From Sialis fuliginosa (Eukaryota; Arthropoda; Insecta; Megaloptera; Sialidae): a stretch of 64,000 bases of DNA. The notes under the pieces are model-generated. The model was not told where the DNA came from. It saw only the letters and a program-made list of their open reading frames with translations, and searched no databases. Position numbers and translations under genes: made by a program. The stretch spans positions 13,702,001-13,766,000 of the forward strand of contig OY540821.1 of NCBI GenBank assembly GCA_961205875.1, given 5' to 3'. Below, piece by piece: positions 37,771 to 50,913 of this stretch (its first letter is position 1; each line of letters starts with the position of its first letter).

Positions 37771-39885
37771 TTAAATGTATCAAAGTAAATTGCGGTTGTA
37801 AAAAACAAATGATTTTTTAAATCAAATTGAGATAAATCTTTGTATTATGGTGACCTATATTATAGAAATTGAATGCTCTACAAAAAAGAGTCTATACAAT
37901 TTCCATACGTAGCATGTTGTATCTTTCTTGAAGTATCTTTATTTTAATAACCAACCAAGTTTCATTTTAAAACGATCTCAAAGCTTCTCGTATCTTCGAT
38001 ATGGCGAGGAAGCAAAATTACAAAGATGTTAATAATAAGTAAAATATATATTTTTTAAATAACCGAAAATTTGAGAACGAATAACCAGACAGAACGTACA
38101 AAACCACCAAAATACTAAACTACCTACACAAAACCACATACGAACTGTTGACAAAGTATCACCCACACAACCTTAAATACATCATTTTCACATGGGCATC
38201 TATGTAGGGTGACGCAAAATAAGCTGAATAGTTTGTTTTCCTTTGTAACTTTTGAAAGACATATAATAAATGAAGCATCTAAGACATTTTTTATATCATA
38301 TGTGAAAAATCATATCGTCCAAATGACCGGGGTTTTCTTACTCACAAATATGTGCTTTTCCCATGGCGTTTTCTGCAATATTTCTTAAGAGTTTCGGGAG
38401 ACATTGAGAATATCTATGATTTGATGTCTGGAGCGGTCAAATCCGGTAAACGCTATCACTATTTTTCTAAATGAACATTTTTTTGCTGCCACCGCGAAAG
38501 CCACAATAGATCCCCTAAGGCAGAATATTTTTTGAGGGGAAAAAGGGGGCTTCAATGATAGTATGCTAATAATCCTCAATCCATAAAGACCTTAAAAGAG
38601 ACCTTTTTTCACATACAGCGTAAAAATGTCACCTTAATATTTATATTATTATATATATTAATATTTCTTTCAAAATTTATAAAGAAGATACTTCTCTTCA
38701 TTCATATTCTAACTCTAACATAAGATACTTAAATTCTAATATAATATCTAAGTCGAGGATATTTAAGAAATATGTCTTACAAGAATATTACAGATAAAAT
38801 ATATCATACAGAAGACAAAGAGAAACGAGAAAACTGAGTCTTTTAAATAAGTACTTTCAAAATTACATCACTTTGATATCAAAAAAACGACTCTTTTGCA
38901 TCGACTGTTTTTGCATTTCTTGAAAGAAAGTATTTTATATTGTACCCTGCGTTATACTTCAATAATTCCTTAAAAGACCGTGAAATATTCATCGAAATAT
39001 CTCGAATAATTGAAATACTTCGTGAGATAAAACTATGAAAAATATGTGCATTTAATAAACTCATTGTGAGAGTTGAAAAAGTTTTATTTTTAATATTCTT
39101 ATTTTCATTATATTTCCTCACAAATTAATACGCATTAACCTGAATAAAAATGAATTAACCTTTCGTGGGTCAATGAACTCCAGCATATTTTATTATGGAA
39201 TTCCAACCTCGCCGACCCATTAAATATAAAAGGGTATAAATTGATTGATACTTGATTTTGTCAAGTTAATCGATTTAACTTCCGAACAGCTGATATTTGA
39301 ACCAAAGAATATCCTAATCTTAAACCTCTCATATATTGATGTACGAAATAGTATCTGCTAGCAAAAAGATATTTTAAATCTTATATTAAAATAAATTGAT
39401 CTTATTGGCACAATATACACCCTTTACTCCACGCCCGTATCTTTTAATCCCTCCACCTATCCGTAACCTTTCTTTCCTTTTCCATTTTCTGCTTTAAGCC
39501 TATCACTCCTTGCCTACCGTCTCACAGTTTTTTTCCGCTAGTCTTTTTGTAAAATTTAAAATGATAATTCGGTTTTTTCTATGAGGTATTATATTCGTTT
39601 ACGACATCAAATATGTTGGAAGTATTTTTAGAAAGGCGTTATTTTTATTCACCAAACCAAAAACAACCCAACCTACTATACGGTTTCTATATATCTTAGT
39701 ATACTAACTGAAAAAGTTAGTATACACATTATTATATACTAGAGGCTTCGCACCCTAGCCACAGTTATAAAATGTTTTATGTTATTCCTAAGTCACAATA
39801 TGACAGCTATCATAATTATTCATATTACATCATATAGAATTTCAAATTTTTGACGCAGGAAAACACACTAACAAATTTACAAGAG
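37771..39885. other. intronic DNA, no gene seen
   Basis: AT-rich, with a pyrimidine-rich unique patch at 39,418-39,540. No exon is recognised. Confidence 0.45.
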
Positions 39886-40170
39886 CTTTCAAAAAGGGTA
39901 TTAATTCTGTGTTAGTATCTATGGATTAGTTATGGAATTTAGAACAGTGATATTTCGACTTATTATAACACAGTTGGCGACTCTGACCGTACAAAATAAT
40001 TTTCATAATATCACCACTGTTTTAATACCGTTGGTGTTTATTTACCACGCATGTGCGAAACTTGTCAAACACTGCATGATACTTCAAGGGAACTGGCAGA
40101 TAGGCTTGAAACCTCATTTGAAAGTGTTTGCAATAAGCTTACCAATTTTGTTAGCTTGTTTATAATACCG
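39886..40170 (+). repeat. unnamed ~280-bp repeat family, copy 2
   Basis: This is homologous to 6,446-6,725 in the same orientation. A 77-codon open frame lies inside it, but the other copy does not keep the frame and there is no domain, so I do not call a gene. The 3' third also matches 45,440-45,516. Confidence 0.65.
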
Positions 40171-43100
40171 GATATCAGGCTATTATTTATTATATATAAA
40201 TGAAATACCTACTCTTTTAGGTATTTGTTTGTCGATGCAGATTTTATCGTCCTGATATTCAATCTATTAAATTTTGTTTTACAGATTAATATCGTAGATA
40301 TAAAATTATTCCAATATCAATTAAAAGTTACCATTTTCAAAAACCAATAAAATTTCATCTTTAAAATTTCTATTAAATCGCATTATCGATATTTTTATAA
40401 AATTCCAATAAATGTAATCGTGTTATACAACATTTTAATACATTTTTAAGTCAACGTCTAAGACATCCCCGGTGGAATATTTTTTTTGTAAATCTGAAAG
40501 TTTCAGAATACATACATTCATAACAGATGGAAAAACGCGTGAAGAGTAATATACATAATACAAAAAAAAAACTTTTATAATTTGAATTTTAAATTTCTGT
40601 TTAATAAAAATATATTACATATATATAATACACTAAAAACAAAAATAGAGCCATGTAAATTTAGGATTATACGAGTATTAAATTAGATATTAATACGTAT
40701 TTTATAAAGTTTATCGAATGTTAACTTTATCGAAAATTAACTTTTGATCCAAAGTTAAAACATAGGCCAATACTGTTAATTACATAATTTACAAGAGAAA
40801 TTAATTTTAAACTAATTGTGGGTAAAAACATTAAGTTGAAAGAAACAATCGAGGAAACTTGTTATTTTTGTTAATAAATATCATATTCTCTACAAAGTAA
40901 CCTTAATCGATATTTGTTATATAACTTAAACTCTGAATAAAAGAAGAAAAACACTTCAGCACATTCACCTTCATTATTTCCACATAAAAAAACATTCGAC
41001 TTTTTTAATGAAAATTTATTGAAAAGCTTAAGCACATAATCTGATATATCTTCTTTTACACAGAATACCCTTAGGCGCACGCATTTGACTAGGGCATGCA
41101 ACTTTTAACAGCAAGCAACCCCTTGTTTGTTCGGGTAACCTTTAAACGCAAAACCTTCCTTGTTAGCTCCCCCAGCCCCTAGCCCTGGCACAACAAAGTC
41201 TCTAAACAACACTACGTGTTTCTTTTCATCCCCCTGAGTACGCACCCCCGTCTTTCTCTACATAACGTCCCATCGGCCTCCAAACCAAAATGTTCTACGA
41301 CTTATCTCTGCAAATTGCAAGGGTTGTTCAAAACCTGTGTTTTAATTGTACATGGTTTTGCAGAAAACTACTGCTTTTTAACGAGACAAAGTAAGTCTCG
41401 TCTTAGAAAAATTGAAACTATTTCATCTCGCATATGTGAAAAGTTCAGGTCTTATTGTGATTTTGTTAATGTAAAACTAAAATCCTTATTTTTATGTGAT
41501 TTCAATATTTTATCAAGAACTAGTGTTATATATATAAATATTCACTGCTTAGCTGTTTTAAGTGATAGCGTGATGATATGTATCTAACAGCACTACTGAA
41601 ATTTCAAGAAACACGTTTTTGCAAGTTTCGAGATTACTGAAACAAATATACACACATTTTCTCTCTTTATATATTAATATATGTATGTAGATTAAAGATG
41701 ATATTTTATATTACATAAAATATGATAATTTACTGAACACTATAAATATAATATACTTAATCCGACAATTATAATGAATTTCTTTTAATTACATCAGATT
41801 AATCTTTTTACGTCAAAAAAAACATTATCATTCAATATATAAAAGCGAGTTGAGAAAGGTTGGAAATGTACATATACTTTATTTTATCCATCAAAGAAAA
41901 TCCAGATGTGTATATATTTTACACAACGACCGATTCGCTACGCTATAACGACCGTTAAAAAGAAAAACGAGCGCAAACAAAAATGGGACAAAATGTGTAC
42001 CCATCCACAGGCATTTCGATTTTAGTCTCCCAGCCTATTGCGTATACATTAAGAGAAAATAACCTATATATACATTCATACATATGTAGAAACACACACA
42101 CATATACAAACACATGTAAAAATATAAAAGGTAAAGGCACCAGTTATGGCAGCTATTAGAGCAAGTTTTCGGATTTTTTTGGATAAATGGGCTTGTTTTT
42201 GTAATTCTCATGAACTCATGTTACTAATAAAACAACTAACTCTTTATTAAATCAAGTTAAATACCAAAGTCCACAAATATAGTTTGTTTTTTAAATTATA
42301 GCCTTTTATTTTGTTCATGTTTTTTTTTCTCCAGTAATGGCAAAGATAAAACTAGTAATGAGTACGCAGTGATGGACACTTGCTAATGATTGCAAAATGA
42401 TTAGTACTACGACACAGAAGATATAAAAGAAAGAATCGTCAAATTTGAAACAATGTAAAGCAGTTGCTCTGATAATATAATAATTAATAAATAAATTATA
42501 CTAATAATTAGTTTAAATGTCCACCATTTTGACACCTATTGCCCGATTGTCATCAAATCACGATGTATGACAGTTAAATGTATATAGATTAATATTCAAA
42601 AAAAAATTGCGTAATGTTGGATTATTGAATTCGCATATTATATATCTAGTGCGTTGTTATCTGTTGTATAAAGATTTTGTATCAGCATATTTAGATGAAA
42701 GAAAAAACAGATTCGCACAAACGGGAATAGACGTCGAATGGTAAAATTTGATCACTTTAAATGTTCGTTAAATATTTGCACCCAGACTTTTATTACCAGT
42801 ACCTCTCCAAAACTTAACCTAAATACCCAAACTAATTTTAATTTTAACATCAATTTTATATACTGAAGTATTCCTTAGAAATAAATCCACAATATCACTA
42901 ATCAATAACTTGTAGACCGCATACGACAAGAATAAAAAATATATAGGTTTAATTTGACCATATTTATTCGATTTCAAAACTTTATACAAACCGATAAAAA
43001 CGCGTTACAAATTCTATAACTCTTTCACAAAATCCAAACATCCATTAGAGAATATAATTCTTAAGAAGCATTAAATTGTCTTCACGAGCTACCACTGTAT

Positions 43101-43507
43101 ACAAACAAAGATACATAAACACAAACTTATTGTCAGCCTACCGAGGAGTCGAACTAGAAATCCCCAATCTTATCTTGGCAAAGCTTGTCTGACCTTGTCA
43201 CCGATTCTCCCTTCTCTCCCGCGACCTTCTCAAGCACAATTTCAACCGGATTCCCGATGGGGCTAATGGTTACAATAGTTATCATAGTTGCTAAACAAGC
43301 GAAAAATATACATCTCTAGCGAACTTTTATACCAATTTGTAGATAAAAGCCACAGAATCGACGACTGATTTACATTTGTGAATCTTTCCTTCGAGATGAA
43401 TTACTTGTTTTTTTTTTAGTTGTTATATATATACTGCTTTAAACCCTTTATTTACGTTTTTAGTTAACAAAAAATATATACTTTGTTTTTATTAAATCAT
43501 CTTTTAT
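40171..43507. other. intronic DNA, no gene seen
   Basis: AT-rich, with GC-richer unique patches at 41,105-41,290 and 43,140-43,265. These are the kind of short islands that could be enhancers of a long-intron gene, but nothing specific is recognised. Confidence 0.4.
41537..41640 (+). repeat. dispersed repeat fragment shared with 3,700-3,865
   Basis: TTCACTGCTTAGCTGTTTTA, GTGATAGCGTGATGATATGT and ACACGTTTTTGCAAGTTTC match the 3.7 kb segment. The 123-codon open frame at 41,216-41,587 runs into this repeat and is not supported as a gene. Confidence 0.35.
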
Positions 43508-43511
43508 TTAA

Positions 43512-44100
43512 CCCTTGTGTTAATGATTTCAGTATGTAATTATTTTTTTATTTTATGACGATCCAGGAATGTTATTGTAATGCTATTTCTTGAAAAAAAA
43601 ATAAAAAAGTATTTGGAAGTAACAGATTTTTGGGCCAAGATTTAAACAAACGTTAGTTAATGGATAAGGTACCCGTCCTTCTTCATTTTCTCTCATTCAT
43701 AGTCTAGAATAAATTAAGTTTTATGAATTTTTTTCACCAATCGTTAAAAAATGAGTGAGATGATATACTGAGATATTAACTATTAATTTATTTGTTAATT
43801 TATCAATTTTAATTTGTTAATAAGAGGGTAAAGGGGTCTCAGCGGTCTTAGGCCATTTGATTGTTTTAAAGTTAATGATGTAAGCTATATTAAAAAAAAG
43901 TTGGAGTCTGTCGGAACGCACCAAGCTGAGATATTAACTATTCAACTTATTTGTTAATTTATCAATTTTAATTGACATTTTCAGTGATTTTTGAACATTT
44001 TTTAGGGGAAGACAGGGCGGAAAAATAAATCTCTCATGTGAAGGTACCCGGGTACCTATTCATTAAGGAACGTATAAACATTTATCCATTAACACAAGGA
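43512..44100. mobile_element. piggyBac-like MITE with TTAA flanks
   Basis: TTAA occurs at 43,508-43,511 and 44,101-44,104, directly outside terminal inverted repeats CCCTTGTGTTAATG and CATTAACACAAGGA (13 of 14 positions complementary). TTAA duplication with a CCC start is the piggyBac signature. A subterminal inverted pair, TTAATGGATAAGGTACCCG near 43,658 and the complement of TTAATGAATAGGTACCCG near 44,060, adds support. Inside, a ~48-bp block GAGATATTAACTATT...TTATTTGTTAATTTATCAA occurs twice (43,770 and 43,928). There is no transposase frame. Confidence 0.65.
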
Positions 44101-44104
44101 TTAA

Positions 44105-47100
44105 TTAGACTAATCAAAAATCTACTACAAAAAAATGTGGAGTTAGTCATTGTGATTTCTGAACATCTCAAGTAAAACTATCTAAGTTAATTATATGTTA
44201 AATTTAATGGCAGGTAGTATAAACATTAACCATACTATTAAAATTAAAAGCTTGTATTTTGAGAATCTTGAACGAAATTGAATTAGGTTTAAGTGTTTCA
44301 AAATCCATCATCCATCAACTGAAATTCATAAAGAATTAATGAAGATAATTATTCATTTATTTTTTAAACCGACTTCGCTATTCTATGGCGCGTACTTTTA
44401 TCAGGGATGATGTCCCAGAATGGCTTTTTAATGTCTTTATACATTGATAACCACAATGAATTGTGTGTAGAAAAATAAAAACTCGTCACACCATACCAGT
44501 GTTAATTTTTTATATCTTGTATAAGATAATTTTTAAAAGATGTAAATTACTTTAATGTAAGATGCTGGTATCACCTTACTTCTCATAACGAATTTCAATA
44601 TACAGGATGAATAAAAATAATATATAATACATAACATGCATCGCAAATTGGGAACCACTGCTTTAAACGCTAAACAATCATAAATTGTTTCATATTTGTA
44701 ACCTACAAAAGTGGAATCGAACTGGAAAATCGACACTAGTATTTCCTATACATATCGCAACTCTAATTTAAATGCAAATTAAAAACCGTAGTTAGCAAAT
44801 TCTGCTTCTCTCCTCGAACCAATAAATACAAAATCAATTAATTTCTATACAGTTTGTACAAATTCTTTTCCAGCTCTTAAGATATTATTTTCATTTAGAA
44901 AATCTGGGTAATTAGATTCTCTAGCTGTAGATACAAATTAAACATTGTATTTATATAAGCTATGTAATCCTCATTTGGTTATTTTCAAAATAAGTCAACT
45001 GTTAATATTTCACATTAATTAATGTACATCACATACACATGAACTATTCAGAACTTATTTATGTATAACATACAAACTGGATTACTAGATGTCGAAATGT
45101 CACCTCACCTTTCAAACCATATATAATTTTAATTAGCGTATTACATTCATATTGTGATCTAAACTAAAGTTTTCTCCGACTTGCGTCACATTTTTTTTAC
45201 TGCTTGTAGCATCATTCAATACACTTTTTTGGAAAGAGCAAAAATACTATGATTAAATTAGGACATGCGATGTTGCCCGCGTTACAGATATATTATATTT
45301 AAAAGGTCCGTATCTAGCCGCGGATTTTTATGCAGGTACATAGAAATAATTGAACCCTACATATATGATTCATAGATGAGTTTAATATATATCTTATAGT
45401 TAAATCAAAATGAGCATTTTATCTTAAATTCATTTAGTAACCCGCGAAAATTGTCAAACACTTCATGAAACTGCAAGATAACTGTCAGATAGGTTTGAAA
45501 CCTCATTTAGAAGTAGAGCAAAAAAAAGGCCATTATAATTTGTAAAAAATAAATATATAAAGTGTTGAGCAAAAACAAAAAAAAAAGTTTCTGCAGTTGA
45601 AAAATTTTTTTAAAAAACCTCTGGTACAAATTCTAATTGTAATGTCTACGTTCTGTACCCTACATTTTCAATGATACAACAAAACATTTATCTTATTTAC
45701 AATAAGAATTCAACATGGAAGTGTCTCATGACGGGAGGATTATTTATAGAATATTGTCCTCAGCGGTGGAAAGTAGGAAGTACTGTAGACAGACTGGCAG
45801 TTTCGAGCGATTGAATTAATTGGACTTTAATTAAATTCTATATTTACATGAGGATTAAAAGGTTTTGGAAAATCGAATTATCCAAATTTTAATGATCTTT
45901 CATGCATTTAAGACCAAGACATTTTATAATCGATTATAAAATTTTGTTGATGCTTTCAAAAGATGTTATATAACTTGTAATTGGTATTTAGATATATCTC
46001 TCATTGAAACTTGTACGCATGTGTATTACAATTAATGGTTAGTTGTTATAGGAAAATCAAATTAGTTTTCTAACAGAACAAATAATTGATAAAACCACAC
46101 GAAAAAGTGATACGATTATTCACATTATGGGGTCCAATATTGGACGATTTTTCGTTTATTCTTAAATATTTAATACGTGTAATTTCCAATTTTCATCGAT
46201 ATTGGTATGTACTTATAAAATAAATAAGACAAATCGACGAATTGTATAAAAACATATTTTTCAATTTTATTGTCTAATTATACATGTTTCTAGCAACGAA
46301 AATCTGTAAGTTCTAAGAAAATCAGTGTAATATGTAGTGGTACGAGTATATAGAAAATGTTGATTTACTTTCCATATACATATGTATATTATATATACCT
46401 ACTTCATCGTAAATTCAAAAGCGACTCAACTTTCTATCTATTTTCTGTAAATTAAACGATTAACATCATCTGAATCATTTAGACGCGAAATTATACCAAT
46501 ATTGTTGTTTTAATATTTTAGTTGATACGTGAAAATGCTTGATTAAACAAATACTAAAATGTATTTTTTATATCATCTATTTAATTTCCTATTTGCAACT
46601 TATAAAAACATCAATACATTGTTTTTTTGAACCTAGTCGTATCAGCTTCTGAAATTATAAACCATATAGGTTAAACATGAATTTTTGGTATTTACTTAAA
46701 AACGACTTATTTGTTTCCAATTACAAAACTAACGTGAATCTATTTTATCACTGCAAAATATAACACAATACAATATCCAGTGCCGTAGAACAAGGTTTAC
46801 AAAATGCGCCCACAATAAAAAATATATCTGATATTTCATACGTGGAAGCACACTCTGTCAAAAATGCATATATTTAAATTTTTCTGTTTAGAAGACAAAT
46901 ACGTTTTTACGTTGCAATGTGCGTATTTAATAGTCACAATACATTTTCGCGTTAAACAATGACATCAAATGTTTTAAAGCGTCCTCAAACGAACGTTTCA
47001 AAGCTTACTCGAAAATTAGCGAGGAAAAATAGTTGAATAATGTACGTAGGTAATTTACAGTATTTATCGTTTATTTGTTCTTTTTAAACATACATGCTTA

Positions 47101-47605
47101 TTTTGATTGATAGATCGATCCGTTTGAGCATTTTTCATTTCATTGAATACGATTCAATTCATTCTACGAATACGTTAAAACTTGAAAAAATGCATTACCT
47201 ACCTATTTAATTTTTTTTGTATATTTTCACTTTATTAATTAATCGGTTGTAAAATATATTTAAAAAAAAGTATAAAACTTTTTTAAACTAAAATTCTATA
47301 TGATTCTACAGACTGTTCCAAAAATAGGGATTTGCATTTTTTTATTATGTTACAGATATAACAGCAGACTATCAAAAACTATTTAATCAGTTCTATTTTT
47401 CATGCGATAAAATATAATTTAAAAATTGCTCCACAGTAACGAGCTACAGTTAAATCTACTCAATTTTCATGTAGTACATACATGTATGTATGAATTCCCA
47501 CACAAATAAACGTTAATTGTATTTTTACTAATTGACATTGGTACGTAAACAAAATGACAAAGGCAATCACATGCATATCTGCACTCGTTAGTCCGATATG
47601 GAGGT
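44105..47605. other. intronic DNA, no gene seen
   Basis: AT-rich, containing the 45,440 repeat fragment. A possible hAT-like terminus, CAGTGCCGTAGAACAAGG at 46,781, has no partner end. Confidence 0.4.
45440..45516 (+). repeat. unnamed ~280-bp repeat family, 3' fragment
   Basis: TTGTCAAACACTTCATGAAA, CTGTCAGATAGGTTTGAAAC and CTCATTTAGAAGT match 40,060-40,125. Only about 77 bp remain. Confidence 0.55.
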
Positions 47606-47639
47606 GTGTACGGGTGTGTGTGTGTGTGAGAGAGAGAGA
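47606..47639 (+). repeat. GT then GA compound microsatellite
   Basis: GGGTGTGTGTGTGTGTGAGA followed by GAGAGAGAA. Short open frames on both strands here are repeat artefacts. Confidence 0.9.
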
Positions 47640-47755
47640 ATGGGTGATGTATTTTATTGTAAAAATCACTATCACTGTTCTGATGTTAAAACAAATTGTA
47701 ATCACATATTTAAAATTTGTTTGTTGACATCATGTAACTATCGCAGTGTTGAATG

Positions 47756-48022
47756 CCCATGTAGGAAATTACAAATGGGCCACGGTTGGTCCAGGCTTGC
47801 GCCAATGCTAGCCAAAACTGGGCCAAGATATAAATGATAACTTCGTTCAAGACTCGGCCAAGGCTTGTCGTCTAAAGCTGGCCTCAAACTTGAGTAAAGA
47901 ATAGGTGACCGAAATTCGGTATCTGAAGGTTGATCTAGACTGGGACCAATATTAAAAAGCAATACAACCCAATATTAGGCCAAACTTGTGCCCATCGTCA
48001 AGGTTGGCATTTCCTACATGGG
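47756..48022. mobile_element. short element with CCCATGTAGGAAAT inverted ends, copy 2
   Basis: A 14-bp terminal inverted repeat, CCCATGTAGGAAAT and ATTTCCTACATGGG, bounds 267 bp rich in GGGCCAA/TTGGCCC-type motifs. No clear target duplication is visible, so the superfamily is not assigned. The plus- and minus-strand open frames across it are accidental products of the repeat. Confidence 0.65.
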
Positions 48023-50159
48023 TGATAGAATTATTGTGAAAAGTCAACAGTCAAAATATATAGATTCAAAGAATTTTTAAATTGATACTTTAATCAAAAT
48101 ATCCAAATTCGAAAAAAATGGGCTCCACAATACTTATATTTCATTTTAATGACCGTATACAAAAACGAAAACTTAAAATCAAAGCAATTATACGTTTAAA
48201 AATTTCGATTTAAAATAAACAAATTACAAAGCTATTTATAAATATAAGTACACAGATTACAAAGCGGTATGCATATATATTAAAACATCAGGAAATTAAA
48301 CGAACCGAATGAACGGTTGCATCCGTACAAACAGACATACAATCGTACAGAGCGAGTACGGACAGTAGTTTGGACACAAAACCGTTTAATAATTTTGTCA
48401 CATAAACTATCGTATTAGATTAACGAGTTAGTTACGTTTGCAGCGAAACTATGACTTAATGAGTTTGCGGCACGAACTTACACGTACATTGTAAGTATAT
48501 ATGTATAATGTATGTATAAATGCACTGGTAGCCTCTCAAACGTTTATTTAAAGGGGTAGCAAATTTCTTAAAACGAATACAAAAGAATGAAATACCAAAA
48601 ATACAAGGTAGAGAAAAATCAGTTTTGTCTCGTCTCATATTTTATCAGACAGTCTCTTCCAGTAATAATTCCGAATATATTTAAAGCTTTGTCTTATCTT
48701 AATCTCTTCTAAAACTCTATAAAATACTAAAATAGAAAAATATGTGTATTTTACCGTAGTAATCTCGAAAACTACCTGACGATTTTGATGAAACCGTTTA
48801 GTCTAAAAAATTTTGTCTGACTATGATTATTTTGATTGTTCCGACTTATTGCGAAAATTACTGCACCGATTTTAATAAGACTTTCACTGTTCGATAACTA
48901 AAGATCCTAGAATTAGTCTAGACTATATAATAATTGAATCAAATATTGATGTTTATAATATAAATATATAAAATTTATAATAAAAATATAGATATAATAA
49001 ATAAAACAAAAAATTTATATGAAATAGTTAGGTCACACTATTTTCTAATAAAATGTATAAAAATAAAAAAGGATTGGTTTCGATTTTCTAGTGTACCATA
49101 AAATATCCCAATATAACCACAATGAGAACACCACTGTAACTGTAACTTCTAACAGCTTAAGAACACTCGCGCTGGATAAACAAATGCAGAGATGCATGAT
49201 CTCTACAGCTCCAGAGTCTAGAATCTCGACTCTAGAATATATAGCACATTCACAGGACAATAAATCAAAGATCAATAAAGCAACGTTTCACTTAAAACTT
49301 TTAATAATATCGCACTAATAAGGAAATAGCATAGTAGACGTCTTGCAAACTTATATTAATTAGTTGTGATATGTAGAGGAAGTTAGTTTAATGGCAGGTG
49401 ATGCGGTAAAAATAGTATACTTAAATTAAATTCTATGTAGAGTAGGTATATCTAAAAAGGTTTGTTTTAAAAGACAAAATACATGCATTGTAAAAAAATA
49501 TTATTAACCCATTAACGCCCGCCGTACACACTTGTATACACCTCATTTTATAATTCGTGTTGATTTCTATGGATATTAATTCACAATATTTCCTTAAAAA
49601 TCAGATGCTAGTAGTGCAACAAACAAAATCTGTTTATATTAGTTTTTATTAGTTTCATGAGTGTTTAAACGTGTTTTAATTTCTGCGAATTATTTGTATA
49701 TGAATAGAGGCATATAATATGCTAATATATTTTACCCAACTAAAGCATGTGATTTCGAATTTTGGAAAAGGAGGGGGTGGGGGTTATTTTGGATAAAATT
49801 TATGGGGAAAGATGATTTCTTTTTCATTTTATTATGTACCTATACATTTCTGTAGACTTCATCTCCAATTAAATAACTGAATGATATAATAAACTACAAA
49901 ATTTAAATTACTAACAGAGATAATAAATTAGCATATTTAATTCTCAACCGCATTAAATTAAACATGTTGTTCATTCCTCGCTAAATGAAAAGTAGTTTGA
50001 TATTATACATTAATAATTTATACAAACAAACCGTGAAATTATAATGCAATAATGCTAAATACCGCAGACATCATTACGGCATTGCTTAATCTATTATAAC
50101 AATAACCTCCCACAAATGCTGCAATAAAGATTTTTCGCCGTAACAATTAAATTCCTTAA
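48023..50159. other. intronic DNA, no gene seen
   Basis: AT-rich, with the 48.8 kb repeat fragment. A TTAACCCATTAACGCCCGCC string at 49,505 and a GGAGGGGGTGGGGG run at 49,770 stand out, but neither forms a recognisable element. Confidence 0.4.
48770..48920 (+). repeat. ACTACTGAACCGATTTTAAT repeat fragment, 48.8 kb copy
   Basis: AATTACTGCACCGATTTTAA, TAAGACTTTCACTG and AAGATCCTAGAATTAGTCT match the order at 29,640-29,720. It is preceded by a second similar string, CGATTTTGATGAAACCG at 48,780. Confidence 0.35.
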
Positions 50160-50253
50160 AACACACGCAAACACACGTGCCGCTGAAATTGAGTTGCAAA
50201 TAAGTTACAAAGTACGCCGGTAGATGTCTCCGCACGACGTCCGCTCGTTTGTC

Positions 50254-50271
50254 TGTGGCGCCCTCTCGCGG
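50254..50271 (-). promoter_or_regulatory. CTCF-like binding site
   Basis: On the minus strand the sequence reads CCGCGAGAGGGCGCCACA. It agrees with the CTCF core (CCxSxAGRGGGCGCY) at nearly every position. It lies in a GC-richer patch of the intron. Binding is inferred from sequence only. Confidence 0.5.
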
Positions 50272-50413
50272 TTACCGGGAAGATTATGCAGATACACATT
50301 AGCGTGCCACGTCACAAACCTGCCTGCTTACACATCCCCCGTTTACCCCCACGTCGTACCACCTTTGTGTTCTTTCCGCATACTATTTCAGTTATCTGAC
50401 CCTTGACGTATAA

Positions 50414-50437
50414 CCCCTCCCCACCTCCCCCCACCCC
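50414..50437 (-). promoter_or_regulatory. predicted G-quadruplex tract
   Basis: On the minus strand the tract reads GGGGTGGGGGGAGGTGGGGA then GGGG. These are five closely spaced G-runs separated by single bases. It would also be present in the CadN pre-mRNA, which is transcribed in that sense. It is 145 bp from the CTCF-like site. Confidence 0.5.
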
Positions 50438-50782
50438 GTTACTCTCTTTCTACGGTTAAATGTCGCATACTGCTTTACATGAAGAAGTTACATAAGATGC
50501 CTGCATGGTGGATCTTTGTAAAATACATTTTAAACTATATTTGAATGTTTCTACGTATAAGCGCAGAAAAAAACGCAACCGCTACGGCAGCGGAATTTCT
50601 GTTTTCACTGATGCGGACGCGGCGCGTTTATTTGATCAATAGTCATTAATTTTTCTTATACATGCACTATTCGATGCTATCTGATACTCATATATGTAAT
50701 TTTTGACATCGTAAATTAAGTCATTGTAGAGCTAATTTGCATTTGCAGCCAAGCAAATTTTCTATACCTAATACCTGGCAAA

Positions 50783-50913
50783 AATGCTTTAAAAATCTAA
50801 TTTTTTGGGTGTTAAAATTTTTCTCTGTGTTGAATCAAAACGAGTTTAACTCAAAACTTTTTTTAATCCGATTTCGTAAAAAAATACTTTCTTTGTTCGG
50901 TGGCCCCCTATTC
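50783..50913. repeat. fragment matching the interior of the 24,228 hAT-like element
   Basis: AAAAATCTAATTTTTT, GTTGAATCAAAACGAGTTTA, ACTCAAAACTTTTTTTAATC and CTTTGTTCGG occur in the same order and orientation as at 24,615-24,740. No terminal repeats are visible, so it is a truncated copy, or a sequence captured by both. A 67-codon open frame here is repeat-derived. Confidence 0.6.

Larger units (their letters stand above)
50160..50460. promoter_or_regulatory. GC-richer intronic island, candidate regulatory element
   Basis: This ~300-bp segment contains ACACACGTGCCGCTGAAATT, several CpGs, the CTCF-like site and the C-rich tract. Its GC content is clearly above that of both flanks. A 60-codon frame within it has no domain. 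Confidence 0.4.

Noticed and set aside
39932..40165. 77-codon open frame
   Set aside because: It falls inside a repeat whose other copy does not keep the frame.
41216..41587. 123-codon plus-strand open frame
   Set aside because: It runs into a repeat fragment shared with 3.7 kb, and no conserved motif is seen.
43140..43165. Possible tRNA T-arm on the minus strand (TAGTTCGACTCC)
   Set aside because: The stem does not pair, and there is no matching D-arm, anticodon arm or acceptor stem.
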